From Treponema sp. UBA3813 (lineage in GTDB: Bacteria > Spirochaetota > Spirochaetia > Treponematales > Treponemataceae), in contig DFEB01000007.1 in NCBI GenBank assembly GCA_002368605.1, positions 1 through 44,156 of the forward strand: a DNA stretch of 44,156 nt. Reading direction: 5' to 3'. Positions 16,332 to 25,492 of this stretch are shown here, in pieces. The translations under genes and the position numbers were made by a program. How positions within the stretch are numbered: the stretch's first letter is position 1; the number at the start of each line of letters is the position of its first letter. The notes under the pieces are model-generated. The model saw only the letters and a program-made list of their open reading frames with translations, was not told the origin of the DNA and did no database searches.

Positions 16332-18122
16332 ATGCCACCTGTGAAAATGAGGGGAACTCAACGCCCGAAAAATACAAAAAAGACAATCCGAAGGCTGGTT
16401 TCTTACATGGGGCGATTTAAGTCCCTTTGGATTTTTGTTTTTCTCTTTGTGATTCTCTCAGCCCTTGCCGAAGTCGCCGGGGCATATTTGCTCAAGCCTG
16501 CGATTAACGATTACATTCTTCCCCTTATCGGAAAGGAAAATCCCGACCTTGAAGGCTTAATCCGTCTGGTTCTCACCATGATTGCAGTCTATGTCATAGG
16601 AGCCTTTTCTTCTTATGGCTCTGAACGAATTTTGATTTTTATCTCAACCAACACTCTCTGCAATATCCGGAAAGATTTGTTCCATCACATGGAAAAATTG
16701 CCTCTCCGTTATTATGACAGCCGCCAGCACGGCCTTTTAATGTCCCTCTATACCAACGACACTGACACGCTTCGGGAAATGTTCAGTATGAGCGTTCCCC
16801 AGCTTTTTTCCACTTTCTTTCAGGTTTCCGGCATTTTTATCATGATGTGCCTGCTTTCGATTCCCCTCACTTGTCTCATGCTTTTTACCATTGCCCTGAT
16901 TATGATTCTTTCAGCTCAAATCGGAAAGAGGAGCGCAAGGGCTTTCAGAAGCCAGCAGGAAAATATTGGCCGGGTGAACGGTTACATCGAAGAGTTGATT
17001 GAAGGTCAGCGGGTGGTCAAAGTCTTTACCCGCGAAGAAGAGGCAAAAGCCCGCTTTGACGAATTGAACGAGGATTTGCGCAAGGCGGGAACAAGCGCCA
17101 TGAGTTATGTTTCGGTGCTGGGACCCATGATGAACAATCTCAGCCATATTCAGTACGCCCTCACGGCCATTGCAGGAGCCTTTCTTGTCATAAAAGGCTT
17201 TACCGATGTGGGTACAATCGCAAGTTTTTTGCAGTCAACCCGTTCATTTTCCCGCCCCCTTACCCAGGTCAGCCAGCAGTTCAATTCGGTTCTGAATGCC
17301 CTTGCCGGTGCGGAGCGAATTTTCGCCGTTATTGATGAGGAAATCGAAAGCGATGAGGGCAATGTCGAAGTTGATTCTTCTTTTAAAGGGGATTTCGTAT
17401 TTGAGAATGTAAATTTCGGCTATGAGAAAAATATTCCCGTGTTAAAAAATATTTCCCTTTATGCCCACCCCGGAGAGAAAATTGCCCTTGTCGGCTCAAC
17501 CGGTTCCGGAAAAACGACGATTACAAATCTGCTCACCCGCTTTTATGACATCGAGGAAGGGCAGGGAAAAATCCTGTATGACGGACATCCCCTTAAAACG
17601 ATAAAAAAAGACTCCCTGCGCCGCTCCCTGGGCATGGTTTTGCAGGACACTCATTTGTTCACTGGAACGATTTTCGATAATATCCGCTACGGAAAGCTGG
17701 ATGCCACAAAAGAAGAAGTGCTTGCCGCCGCCAGACTGGCCAACGCGGATTACTTTATCAGTCACCTTTCTGAGGGCTATGACACGGTGATTACCGGCGA
17801 CGGCTCTTCTTTAAGTGCCGGGCAAAGACAGCTTTTGGCAATCGCCAGGGCTGCCGTGGCAAATCCCCCGGTTCTTATCCTTGACGAGGCTACCAGTTCC
17901 ATCGATACCCGAACGGAAAGGCATATTCAAAAGGGCATGGACTCTCTCATGCGGGGGCGGACTGTCTTCGTTATCGCTCACCGGCTTTCAACCGTGCGCA
18001 ATGCGGACGAAATCCTTGTTCTTGAAAAGGGAGAAATCATCGAGCGGGGAAATCACGACGCGCTTATGGAAAAACAAGGCCGGTATTACGATTTGTACAC
18101 CGGCGCCTTTAAGCTGGAATAA
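16332..18122 (+). CDS. ABC exporter half-transporter, catalytic-site subunit (MdlB-like)
   Basis: 596 residues with six membrane helices (about 30-310) and a full ATPase domain: Walker A 388-396 (GSTGSGKTT), Walker B ending D518-E519 and switch H550 are canonical. The signature reads LSAGQ (494-498) rather than LSGGQ. In heterodimeric exporters the degenerate ATP site is made from the first subunit's Walker motifs and the second subunit's signature, so the defects in this pair complement each other exactly. AGGAG overlaps the preceding stop region and the ATG is 8 bp after it, so the two are co-translated. The 3' end is convergent with the Bax-inhibitor gene, 10 bp apart. Confidence 0.94.
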   Translation: MPPVKMRGTQRPKNTKKTIRRLVSYMGRFKSLWIFVFLFVILSALAEVAGAYLLKPAINDYILPLIGKENPDLEGLIRLVLTMIAVYVIGAFSSYGSERILIFISTNTLCNIRKDLFHHMEKLPLRYYDSRQHGLLMSLYTNDTDTLREMFSMSVPQLFSTFFQVSGIFIMMCLLSIPLTCLMLFTIALIMILSAQIGKRSARAFRSQQENIGRVNGYIEELIEGQRVVKVFTREEEAKARFDELNEDLRKAGTSAMSYVSVLGPMMNNLSHIQYALTAIAGAFLVIKGFTDVGTIASFLQSTRSFSRPLTQVSQQFNSVLNALAGAERIFAVIDEEIESDEGNVEVDSSFKGDFVFENVNFGYEKNIPVLKNISLYAHPGEKIALVGSTGSGKTTITNLLTRFYDIEEGQGKILYDGHPLKTIKKDSLRRSLGMVLQDTHLFTGTIFDNIRYGKLDATKEEVLAAARLANADYFISHLSEGYDTVITGDGSSLSAGQRQLLAIARAAVANPPVLILDEATSSIDTRTERHIQKGMDSLMRGRTVFVIAHRLSTVRNADEILVLEKGEIIERGNHDALMEKQGRYYDLYTGAFKLE

Positions 18123-18132
18123 GCTTGTGTTA

Positions 18133-18873
18133 TTAGTTGTCTTTCTGTTTTCCGAAAAATCTCAAGAGTGTGAGGAAAAGATTAATGAAATCAAGGTAAA
18201 TTTCGAGAGCGGCCATGATTGAGATTTTCTTGTAGTCATTGTTGCCGTTTGAGTGAAATGCGATTTTCATGATTTTTTGAGAATCGTAGGCTGTGAGGCC
18301 TGTGAACACAATGACACTTACAATCGAAATGATAAAATCAAGAAGCGTTGTGTTGAGCTTTAAAAATCTGTTGAAAACAAATTGTACCACTGAGGCTATG
18401 ATGATTCCAACTAAAGCCATAAGCAGGTATCGTCCAAGAGTCATAAGGTTTCTTTTTGTGACGGAACCATATATTGCCATTGTGCCGAACATTGCCGCCG
18501 TAACTATAAAAGTCTTTGCGATTGATGCGAGTTTATATGCCGCAAAAATTGAAGACAGTGTGACACCGTTGATGAGGGCATAAAGAATAAAGCCTGCGAC
18601 AGCGGTTTGAAGAGAGATTTTTCGGATTGATGACGAGAGCAAAAAAACAAGGACTAATTCCAAAATGGCGAAAATCCAGAAACCAATTGCGTAGCCTCCG
18701 AAGAGAAAATCTCCGAAAGCAGTTCTGATTTGTTGGGTTTCGTCTGTAAAAACCATTTTTGCCGTGATGTATGCGGCAAATGCGCTGATTAAAAGGGCTA
18801 TTCCCATCCATGAATATGTATTTGTAACAAATTTTGCTTTTTCTGATTCACCTGCTGTGATGCTACGAGCCAT
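18133..18873 (-). CDS. Bax inhibitor-1 / YccA-YbhL family membrane protein
   Basis: 246 residues with seven predicted membrane helices starting after a short cytoplasmic N-terminus (SYSWMGIALLISAFAAYITA). The late segment F-T-G-L-T-A-Y-D-S-Q-K matches the conserved family motif that holds the proton/calcium-sensing aspartate. The family forms pH-sensitive ion-leak channels, and bacterial members are linked to protease and stress control. GGAGG is 8 nt before the ATG. It is divergent from the ankyrin gene. Confidence 0.92.
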   Translation of the reverse strand: MARSITAGESEKAKFVTNTYSWMGIALLISAFAAYITAKMVFTDETQQIRTAFGDFLFGGYAIGFWIFAILELVLVFLLSSSIRKISLQTAVAGFILYALINGVTLSSIFAAYKLASIAKTFIVTAAMFGTMAIYGSVTKRNLMTLGRYLLMALVGIIIASVVQFVFNRFLKLNTTLLDFIISIVSVIVFTGLTAYDSQKIMKIAFHSNGNNDYKKISIMAALEIYLDFINLFLTLLRFFGKQKDN

Positions 18874-18996
18874 ATTTGAAATCCTCCGAATTCATTCTAT
18901 ATCAATTCATGAGAAAAAACCACAGTTCTAGTTAATTCCTTTTTCATTTTTTCCGATATTCATAGGGAAGAAACTGTTTTTGGGAGAAAACGAATT

Positions 18997-21795
18997 ATGA
19001 AAAAAAACTTCGTAAATCTAATTCCGATTTTAATGCTTGTAACTTTTTTACTTGCTTGTTCTACAACGCCAAAAGAACCGTCAATTCAGGAACTTATAAT
19101 GCAAGGCCGTTACGATGAGGCGAAGGAAATCTTTAAGACAAAAACTGATATAAATGCTGTGGATGAATATGGTGATACGGCGCTACATGTTGCCGCTCGT
19201 GTCAATGAGGCGGATTTGGTCAGTTTCCTTGTTATAAAGGGTGCTGATACTGAACTCCGGAACAATGAAGGCGATACGGCGCTTCATGTTGCTATAAAAA
19301 ACAGCTCCATTGATGCGGCAAAAGTTCTAGCTATTGTTCACGGTGATATTTTCGCAAAAGACGGAAATGACAACAGTGCACTTGAGCTTGCTCTTTCAAA
19401 GGGGGCTGAATGGTATGACGCAATGATCACGCCTCAGACCGGAGAACTTAGGGATGTTGACGGTGAATCTATCGTCCATTATTTTGTTAAAACCCGTGAT
19501 GAGAAAGCGATTGACCGTTGTATTCAGGTGAATATTCCTCTTTCTGTAAAAGATAATTACGGACTGACTCCTTTGCATCTTGCTTTCCAAAACGCCCAGA
19601 ATGCGGCTTCAGTAAGAATTGCTGCCCGCCTTTTGCTGGCAGGTGCTGAACCTGTTCGTGGTGATTACGCCTATTTTGAGGACGCAGTTCGTACCCATAA
19701 CATGATTCTTCGCTTTAATGACGGCCAGACCCCGCTTCATCTTGCAACAATTGACGGACATACAGGCATTGTCGATTATATTCTCAACGAAAAAACTTCT
19801 GCACGAGTTTCAGATATCCTTGCTGCCCAAGATATCAGCGGAGCAACTCCGCTTCATGAGGCTGTCCGTTATGGCCGAGTCGATATCGCGCGCCTTTTAC
19901 TTATTAATGGTGCGAATGTAAATTCAATGGACTCAATTGGAAAGACTCCGATTCTTTTGATTATTCCGGGAAATGCCCAGCAGGAAATGTACCCGCTTTT
20001 GCTTCAGTATCGGGCAAATGTAAATCAAAAAGATATGTACGGAGACACTGTTCTTCATGTAGCAACGATGGCAAATGCTCCGATAAGCATACTTTCTCTT
20101 TTGGCAAGCAACGGTGCGGTCATTAATGAGAGAAATAAAGAAGGTGTAACTCCGCTTACGCTTGCAATTGAGTTGCAGCATCCAGAGCAGGTTAAGTTTT
20201 ATGCTCAGAATGGAGCCGATATTTATGCTGAGGACATGAAAGGCAACACTCCTCTTACAAAAGCTTTGGAATCAGAAAGCAGGGCAATGCTTGAGACTCT
20301 TATAACTACTTCAAATGCTTCTTCAACAGATTCCAGCGGAAACACAGCCCTTCACATTGCCGTAAGTAAAGACGCTCCTATAGAGTATATCCGTTATCTT
20401 GTTGAGGCGGGCGTTGATATTAACACACGCAATAAGAATGGAGATTCTGCCCTCTTTATTACCGTTCAGAAAAATCGGCGGGATGCGGGGGATCTTCTTC
20501 TTGAAAAAAATGCCGACATCTTTGCCACAAATACTCAGAATAATTCACCCCTCAGAATCGCATTGTCTCGCGGTGGGGAAGTTCAGGATTGGCTTATCAA
20601 TTCAAAAACATTGAATTCAACCGATGGAAGCGGAAATACCCCTCTTCATTATGCGGCGGAATGGCATTTGAACAACGCGATTGTTGCCTTGATTCAGAAA
20701 GGAGCAAAGATTCAGGCGCAGAATGCAAACGGTGAAAGTGCGATTTATTCAGCTGTAAAGGGTGGCGATGACAGCCCGTCAACAATAAATGTACTTGTTT
20801 CTAACGGACTTGTCTTAGATTCTAAAGACAAACTTGGCCGTGATAATCTTGGAAATACGCCTCTTCATGCGGCTGTCAAATGGAATACATTCAATACGGC
20901 AAAAACACTTATCGCACTGGGGGTTGATGTTGATGCCCAGAATTTAAGTGGAAAAACCGCTTTGAGTGATGCTTGCCGTTCTGCCAAAAAAGATATGGCA
21001 ATTCTCTTGATTCGCAATGGCGCAGATATTAATGCCACAGATGCAACCGGAAGAACAGTCCTTATGGACGCAATTTCCAGCAGCAATGAAGAAATGGTTC
21101 GGCTCTTGCTTGGTTATAAGGCAAATGTTCAGATTCAGGAAATGTCAGGACGGAATGCTTATCATGAAGCTGCTTTGACAGGAAATACGGGCATTATTAA
21201 TTTAATCAGAAAGGCTGGCGGAAATCCTCTTTCTCGTGATGCTGCTGGAGATACGCCATTCTCTTTGGTGTTAAATTCAGATATTTCTGTAATTCAGGCC
21301 GTTCTCGGAAATGATATGACGATAGCAGATTCTGACGGAAATACCCCGGTTCATATCGCCGTTTCTCGCCATGCAAGTAAAAAGACTTTGACGCAACTCC
21401 TTAACATGGGGTATCCAGCAAGTCAGCGCAATGGAAAAGGTATGACAGCTTTGAACGAGGCAGTTGCTAAAAACGAAAAAACTCAGGCTCTTGTTCTTCT
21501 TGAATATGGTGCGGATCCTTATATTGCCACAACTACTGGAGAAAATGCCCTTACGGCTGTATTCAAAACAAAAAACCTTGATATTCTTGATGCAATCGTA
21601 AAATACAACAGCATGAAAAGTGACCGGCAGGGCGACGGAATCCTTCACTATGCGGCGCGAAGCGCAGATCGTGACATAGTGGAGCACCTTGTCGCCTTGA
21701 AATTGGATAAAAATGCGGCGAATATTTCAGGCGAGACTCCGGCTCAAATGGCTTCAAGATGGGGCAGAAAAGACATAGCAGAATTACTTAAATAA
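18997..21795 (+). CDS. Ankyrin-repeat lipoprotein with 26 repeats
   Basis: 932 residues. Lipoprotein signal with C21 (LLAC). From about residue 50 to the end I count 26 ankyrin repeats, many with the GNTPLHxA core and GADIxAxN end. The repeats show higher-order order: a repeat ending in DIFA/DIYA/DPYIA is followed by a shortened repeat lacking the usual loop (2-3, 10-11, 13-14, 20-21, 23-24). This suggests growth by duplication of three-repeat blocks. It probably forms a long solenoid anchored to the envelope for protein binding; the partner is unknown. GGGAG is upstream. The 3' end overlaps the convergent methyltransferase gene by 12 nt. Confidence 0.93.
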   Translation: MKKNFVNLIPILMLVTFLLACSTTPKEPSIQELIMQGRYDEAKEIFKTKTDINAVDEYGDTALHVAARVNEADLVSFLVIKGADTELRNNEGDTALHVAIKNSSIDAAKVLAIVHGDIFAKDGNDNSALELALSKGAEWYDAMITPQTGELRDVDGESIVHYFVKTRDEKAIDRCIQVNIPLSVKDNYGLTPLHLAFQNAQNAASVRIAARLLLAGAEPVRGDYAYFEDAVRTHNMILRFNDGQTPLHLATIDGHTGIVDYILNEKTSARVSDILAAQDISGATPLHEAVRYGRVDIARLLLINGANVNSMDSIGKTPILLIIPGNAQQEMYPLLLQYRANVNQKDMYGDTVLHVATMANAPISILSLLASNGAVINERNKEGVTPLTLAIELQHPEQVKFYAQNGADIYAEDMKGNTPLTKALESESRAMLETLITTSNASSTDSSGNTALHIAVSKDAPIEYIRYLVEAGVDINTRNKNGDSALFITVQKNRRDAGDLLLEKNADIFATNTQNNSPLRIALSRGGEVQDWLINSKTLNSTDGSGNTPLHYAAEWHLNNAIVALIQKGAKIQAQNANGESAIYSAVKGGDDSPSTINVLVSNGLVLDSKDKLGRDNLGNTPLHAAVKWNTFNTAKTLIALGVDVDAQNLSGKTALSDACRSAKKDMAILLIRNGADINATDATGRTVLMDAISSSNEEMVRLLLGYKANVQIQEMSGRNAYHEAALTGNTGIINLIRKAGGNPLSRDAAGDTPFSLVLNSDISVIQAVLGNDMTIADSDGNTPVHIAVSRHASKKTLTQLLNMGYPASQRNGKGMTALNEAVAKNEKTQALVLLEYGADPYIATTTGENALTAVFKTKNLDILDAIVKYNSMKSDRQGDGILHYAARSADRDIVEHLVALKLDKNAANISGETPAQMASRWGRKDIAELLK

Positions 21796-22494
21796 AAGGA
21801 AAATCGTAGGCACTTTCTCAAAAGGGAGTGCCTTTTCTTTTTTCCAGGCGGTTATGGTTTTGGTCTTGATGAATTCCTCGCTGGTGGTGATTCCGCTGGC
21901 GACGCAGAGCTTTGTTTCCGCTCGGCAGGTTTTTAAAATCGCCTCAAACATTTTCTGATTGCGGTAGGGAGTTTCGATAAAAAGCTGGGTCTGGTTTTCC
22001 TTGTAGACTTTGTTTTCCAGCTGTTTGAGTCTAGCTTCCCGCTCTCCGTTCTTGACCGGAAGATAGCCGTTGAAGGCAAAATTCTGGCCGTTAAAGCCCG
22101 AAGCCATGAGAGCCATAATCATTGAGTTGGGGCCGACAAGGGGGACGACTCGCAAATTCTTTTTTTGAGCGATTTCCACCGCACGGCTTCCAGGGTCTCC
22201 AATGCATGGACATCCCGCGTCAGAAATCACTCCCATGCTCTCGCCTTTTTCCAGCGGAAGAAGAATTTTTGAAAGGTCGGCCTTTTCGTCAGTATGCTCG
22301 CTGAGCTCGGTGAAAGTGCAGTCGTCAATAGGAAAAGACTTATCAAGGGAAATCAAAAAACGCACGGCTGACTTGCGGCTCTCCACGATAAAATGCCGGA
22401 TATTCCTTACAATTTCGAGATTGTAAGAGGGAAGGACATTTTCGTTGGGAGTCTCTCCCATAGGGCAGGGGATTAGATAAAGGGCTGTTTCCAT
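21784..22494 (-). CDS. RsmI-like tetrapyrrole-methylase-family SAM-dependent methyltransferase
   Basis: 236 residues. Family motifs: LYLIPCPMGE at the N-terminus (RsmI has TPIGNL here), SDAGCPCIGDPGSRAV for cofactor binding, LVGPNSMIMALMASGF, and FIETPYRNQKMFEAI. RsmI methylates C1402 of 16S rRNA. This protein belongs to the variant group with PMGE in place of IGN, so the substrate is less certain. There is no Shine-Dalgarno; an extended -10 box lies six nt before the ATG. Stop codon and 12 nt overlap the convergent ankyrin gene. Confidence 0.85.
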   Translation of the reverse strand: METALYLIPCPMGETPNENVLPSYNLEIVRNIRHFIVESRKSAVRFLISLDKSFPIDDCTFTELSEHTDEKADLSKILLPLEKGESMGVISDAGCPCIGDPGSRAVEIAQKKNLRVVPLVGPNSMIMALMASGFNGQNFAFNGYLPVKNGEREARLKQLENKVYKENQTQLFIETPYRNQKMFEAILKTCRAETKLCVASGITTSEEFIKTKTITAWKKEKALPFEKVPTIFLLFK

Positions 22495-22500
22495 GAGAAA

Positions 22501-22509
22501 ATTATAGCA
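22501..22509 (-). promoter_or_regulatory. Extended -10 box six nt before the methyltransferase ATG
   Basis: On the minus strand TGC-TATAAT, then TTTCTC, then ATG. The consensus extended -10 places the transcription start on the start codon. The same arrangement, with only one base changed, precedes the DUF763 gene. Confidence 0.65.
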
Positions 22510-22571
22510 GATTATTGGGAAATTAGGAATTAGAGATGAGCAATTAGCGATTAAGGGAAAATTTTCCTTTC

Positions 22572-22599
22572 AATCCGTGCGAATCTGTGATAATCTGTG
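22572..22599. repeat. AATCTGTG array with 10-bp period
   Basis: AATCCGTG at 22572, AATCTGTG at 22582 and 22592: three units spaced exactly 10 bp, ending 26 nt before the next start codon. Upstream (22515-22557) lie TTAG/ATTAG-rich degenerate repeats. Confidence 0.65.
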
Positions 22600-22624
22600 G
22601 ATAGTTTTTTTTGGAGACATCTAT

Positions 22625-23458
22625 ATGAAGATTTTGATTCGACCACATGATATTGGAAAGGGAAGCGCTGACTGGCTTGGAAAAAATGCTCATGAATGGG
22701 GCTTTGACGGCGTTCAGCTGGCCATTGCGAAGGCTGTTGAGGGACAGAACGGAAATCCGGGCACTCTCACGCCGAAAGTGATTTCAGAAATCCGAAATGG
22801 ATTTAATTCTCACCATGTTGAGATTCCTCTTTTGGGGGCTTATTTTAACCCCGTTCACTCAAACAAGGAAAAAGTGAAAGCCGGAGCCGAAAAATATGCC
22901 GACCATTTGCGCCATGCCGCTGAATTCGGTGCGAAATTTGTTGCCAGCGAGACTGGAAGCTACAACGATGACAAATGGACTTACAATCCCAAAAATCAGA
23001 CGGAAGAGGCTTTTCAGGAAGTCAAGAAGATTTTCGCTCACATGCCGGCTGTCGCCAAAGAAGCCGGTGTCTGCATGGCTCTTGAAGGAGCATGGGGCCA
23101 CTGTATGTATAAGCCAGAGATGCTGAAACGCCTGGCCGATGAAATTGATCCCGGTCAGGAAAATTTCCGCTTCATCGTGGATATTTACAATTACCTCTAT
23201 ATCGGAAATCACGAGGAGAGGGCAAAGATTTTTGAGACCTGCCTCAAGCTTTTTAAAGGAAAAATCTGCGGCTTCCACTTAAAGGATTATGTGGTGAATG
23301 GCGAAGAGCTTGAAATCGCTCCTTTAGGTCAGGGAATCATGGGCTGGAAGGACTTTTTGCCTATGATTAAAGCAGAGTGCCCGGACGCTTACCTTATTTT
23401 TGAGGGCGTAAAGGATGTGCCTGCTTCTCTTAAATTCGTAAGAAGCATTGTGGAATAG
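22625..23458 (+). CDS. Sugar phosphate isomerase/epimerase (TIM-barrel)
   Basis: 277 residues from ATG 22625, chosen because GGAGA lies 8 nt upstream; an in-frame GTG at 22577 would run through the repeat array. Xylose-isomerase-like TIM barrel with four metal-ligand positions: Glu in MALEGAWGH, Asp in FIVDIYNYL, His in GFHLKDYV and Glu in LIFEGV. Such enzymes isomerise or epimerise sugars or inositols. The exact substrate is not evident. No linked catabolic genes are present. Confidence 0.88.
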   Translation: MKILIRPHDIGKGSADWLGKNAHEWGFDGVQLAIAKAVEGQNGNPGTLTPKVISEIRNGFNSHHVEIPLLGAYFNPVHSNKEKVKAGAEKYADHLRHAAEFGAKFVASETGSYNDDKWTYNPKNQTEEAFQEVKKIFAHMPAVAKEAGVCMALEGAWGHCMYKPEMLKRLADEIDPGQENFRFIVDIYNYLYIGNHEERAKIFETCLKLFKGKICGFHLKDYVVNGEELEIAPLGQGIMGWKDFLPMIKAECPDAYLIFEGVKDVPASLKFVRSIVE

Positions 23459-23583
23459 TTTTTGACGCAGATGCATTAGCCGCGTGAGCGGCGAGTAAAT
23501 AATTTCTACTAACGCAAACGACACTAAGTGGCGTATGGACGCAGATAAACGCGGATTATTTATTTTTTAAATCTGTGAGGAAT
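23459..23583. repeat. Intergenic degenerate repeats
   Basis: GACGCAGAT occurs at 23464 and 23538, the latter continuing AAACGCGGATTATT. A short palindrome GCCGC-GTGA-GCGGC lies near 23481. AAATCTGTGAGGAATTTAA at the end resembles the repeat at 12358-12374. No gene or clear terminator is visible. Confidence 0.5.
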
Positions 23584-24807
23584 TTAAACATCGTCCATGC
23601 AGGTTCTGCCGCCCCATTCTTTGCTGTGGGCTTTTTCGTGGGCGATTGTGGCTTCAAAGTCTGCCAGAGGCTCGCAGTTGGCTTCGATTTGGCGGGCTGT
23701 GGCGTTTAGGCGGCGGATACACTCGCTTTTGTCATTGTAGCCCAAGCGTGATTTTTCGATTGCGTCGCCCAGGACGCGGATTGACTCGTCGTAGATTTTT
23801 AAGGGAACAGGGAAGGGGTGGCCGTCTTTTCCTCCGTGGGCAAAGCTGAATCGTGCCGGGTCGGTGAAGCGGCTGGGAGTTCCGTAAATCACTTCGCTCA
23901 CCAAAGTAAGGCTCTGTAGCGTTCTGGGACCAAGCCCCGGCGTGAGCAAAAGGCTCTCAAAATCCTGATTGTTGCTTTCGTAGGCCGTGGCAAGAACGCT
24001 TCCCAGTCGCTTTAAATCCACATCTTCTGCCCGGACATCGTGATGAGCGGGCATTCTTAGATTCCTGTCATTGCGCAGCTCAAAGGTCAGGGCATATTCT
24101 TCATTTGAAATTTTCGCAATCTCCTTCATCATTTTGTCGGGATTTTCCTGAGTCAGGGAAAGAATACTTCCCCGTGTTTCCTTGGCGGCCGAGTCCGTGA
24201 GATTTAAGATTTTTCCCTGATTTTCGCCAGTGACGCCTGAGTGAGGCTCTTCCACAAAGGAGCGGAGATTTTCCGAAGACCAGTGATAGCGGCGGGCTGT
24301 GCGGGTGGCCGTGTTCATTCCCTGCTGGACTACCACCCAGTCGCCCTGGTCGCTCAGGACGAAATTGTGCATGTAAAGCTGGAATCCGTCCTGAACTGCG
24401 TTTCCGTCAACTTTTGCGGTGAGCCGGCTTGCGTTTACGAGGGAAGTTCCGTCAAGGCCTGTGGCATCTGCCAGATACAAAAGCTCATCCGGCGTTTTTC
24501 GCGAGTATTTTCCCCTGCCGCCGCAAATACAAAGGCCGAATTCACGCGCCCGCTCGTTGATTCCCCGTTTCAAAGCGTACATTACGCTGGTGGTGATGCC
24601 GCTTGAATGCCAGTCCATGCCCAAAACCGCCCCCAGAGACTGAAACCAGAGGGGATCTGAAAGGCGGGTGAGAACTTCTTTTTTTCCGTAATTTATGAGC
24701 AGGGCTTCGATTATTTCTGTTCCCAAAAGCTTCATTCTGTCGGCGAGCCACTTGGGAACCACGCCCGTGTGAAGGGGTAAATCGGCATAGCCTGAGCGTT
24801 TGAGCAT
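23584..24807 (-). CDS. DUF763 domain protein
   Basis: 407 residues, full length for DUF763. The N-terminus LKRSGYADLPLHTGVVPKWL is the family hallmark, followed by the GMDWHSSGITTSVMYALKRG motif, a Cys pair (CICGGRG, about residue 94) and LLLTPGLGPRTLQSL, which looks like a helix-hairpin-helix DNA-binding motif. AHHDVRAEDVDLKRL is also conserved. The family is mainly archaeal with scattered bacterial members and has no proven function; the hairpin suggests nucleic-acid binding. It has no Shine-Dalgarno and an extended -10 box six nt before the ATG. Confidence 0.9.
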   Translation of the reverse strand: MLKRSGYADLPLHTGVVPKWLADRMKLLGTEIIEALLINYGKKEVLTRLSDPLWFQSLGAVLGMDWHSSGITTSVMYALKRGINERAREFGLCICGGRGKYSRKTPDELLYLADATGLDGTSLVNASRLTAKVDGNAVQDGFQLYMHNFVLSDQGDWVVVQQGMNTATRTARRYHWSSENLRSFVEEPHSGVTGENQGKILNLTDSAAKETRGSILSLTQENPDKMMKEIAKISNEEYALTFELRNDRNLRMPAHHDVRAEDVDLKRLGSVLATAYESNNQDFESLLLTPGLGPRTLQSLTLVSEVIYGTPSRFTDPARFSFAHGGKDGHPFPVPLKIYDESIRVLGDAIEKSRLGYNDKSECIRRLNATARQIEANCEPLADFEATIAHEKAHSKEWGGRTCMDDV

Positions 24808-24813
24808 GAGGAA

Positions 24814-24822
24814 ATTATAGCA
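24814..24822 (-). promoter_or_regulatory. Extended -10 box six nt before the DUF763 ATG
   Basis: Minus strand: TGC-TATAAT, then TTCCTC, then ATG. Consensus extended -10, no ribosome binding site, leaderless mRNA predicted. Confidence 0.65.
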
Positions 24823-24851
24823 GAAAAGTCAAAAAGGGAAAACGACAGTTT

Positions 24852-25316
24852 TTATCTTCCAAAAATCAGGGCGAAAATCTTTCTTACCACAGGTCCTGCG
24901 AAGCAAAGCTGCCAGAAAAAGGCCATGGGAAAGTTCATGATGGTGGTTTTAATCCAGATTGAGACTACTTCGCTTTGCAAAAGGCCGCCCTTGAACAGAA
25001 TCGTTGCGGCAAGACTCATCATGGGACACATAAAAATCACCGAGAAGACTGAAATCGAAAGGATGATGAAAATGGGCTTTGTCTCAGCCGGATTAAAAAT
25101 CTTGAAAGTGAAGGCTTTTGCCAGCGGGCCTGCAAGCAGCATGTCGAGGATGATTGCGATTGGTCCCATAATCACCAGTTCCCTGAAAGCGCCCAGTATA
25201 ACCGCATTGGTGAAGTCACCGATTGCGAGGGTCATGTTGTAGCAGATAAGCGCGTAGACCATGAAAAAGACCATGATGATTGTGAAAATGATTTCCTGAA
25301 ATAAAGACTTTGGCAT
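24852..25316 (-). CDS. DUF2798-type small membrane protein
   Basis: 154 residues with four hydrophobic segments (about 8-28, 42-62, 80-103, 122-145). The segment LIGPI-like MGPIAIILDMLLAGPLAKAF and the end AGPVVRKIF fit DUF2798. The function is unknown. AAGGAG lies about 10 nt before the ATG. DUF763 lies 44 bp downstream on the same strand but has its own -10 box. Confidence 0.75.
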   Translation of the reverse strand: MPKSLFQEIIFTIIMVFFMVYALICYNMTLAIGDFTNAVILGAFRELVIMGPIAIILDMLLAGPLAKAFTFKIFNPAETKPIFIILSISVFSVIFMCPMMSLAATILFKGGLLQSEVVSIWIKTTIMNFPMAFFWQLCFAGPVVRKIFALIFGR

Positions 25317-25476
25317 TTTAGTTTACTCCTTTGCCGTTTTTGATTGTGCAAAGATTGTTAAACTACGCCCTTGGTGATGGCAGACTGCCGGAAATAAAAA
25401 GCGCATGAGGCTCGGCTGCTGGAGCAACCAAGATTCAATCTCAAGCGGGATTAATGTAGCGGAATTCAAAAAAATG

Positions 25477-25485
25477 TGCAATAAT
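25477..25485 (+). promoter_or_regulatory. Extended -10 box seven nt before the aldo/keto reductase ATG
   Basis: TGC-AATAAT (AATAAT at 25480-25485), then 7 nt to ATG 25493. No Shine-Dalgarno. The first base departs from consensus, so this is a weaker member of the leaderless set. Confidence 0.45.
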
Positions 25486-25492
25486 TTTCAGC

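Noticed and set aside
22577-22624. Upstream GTG start for the sugar isomerase
   Set aside because: It would translate the AATCTGTG repeat array, and the family start matches ATG 22625 behind GGAGA.
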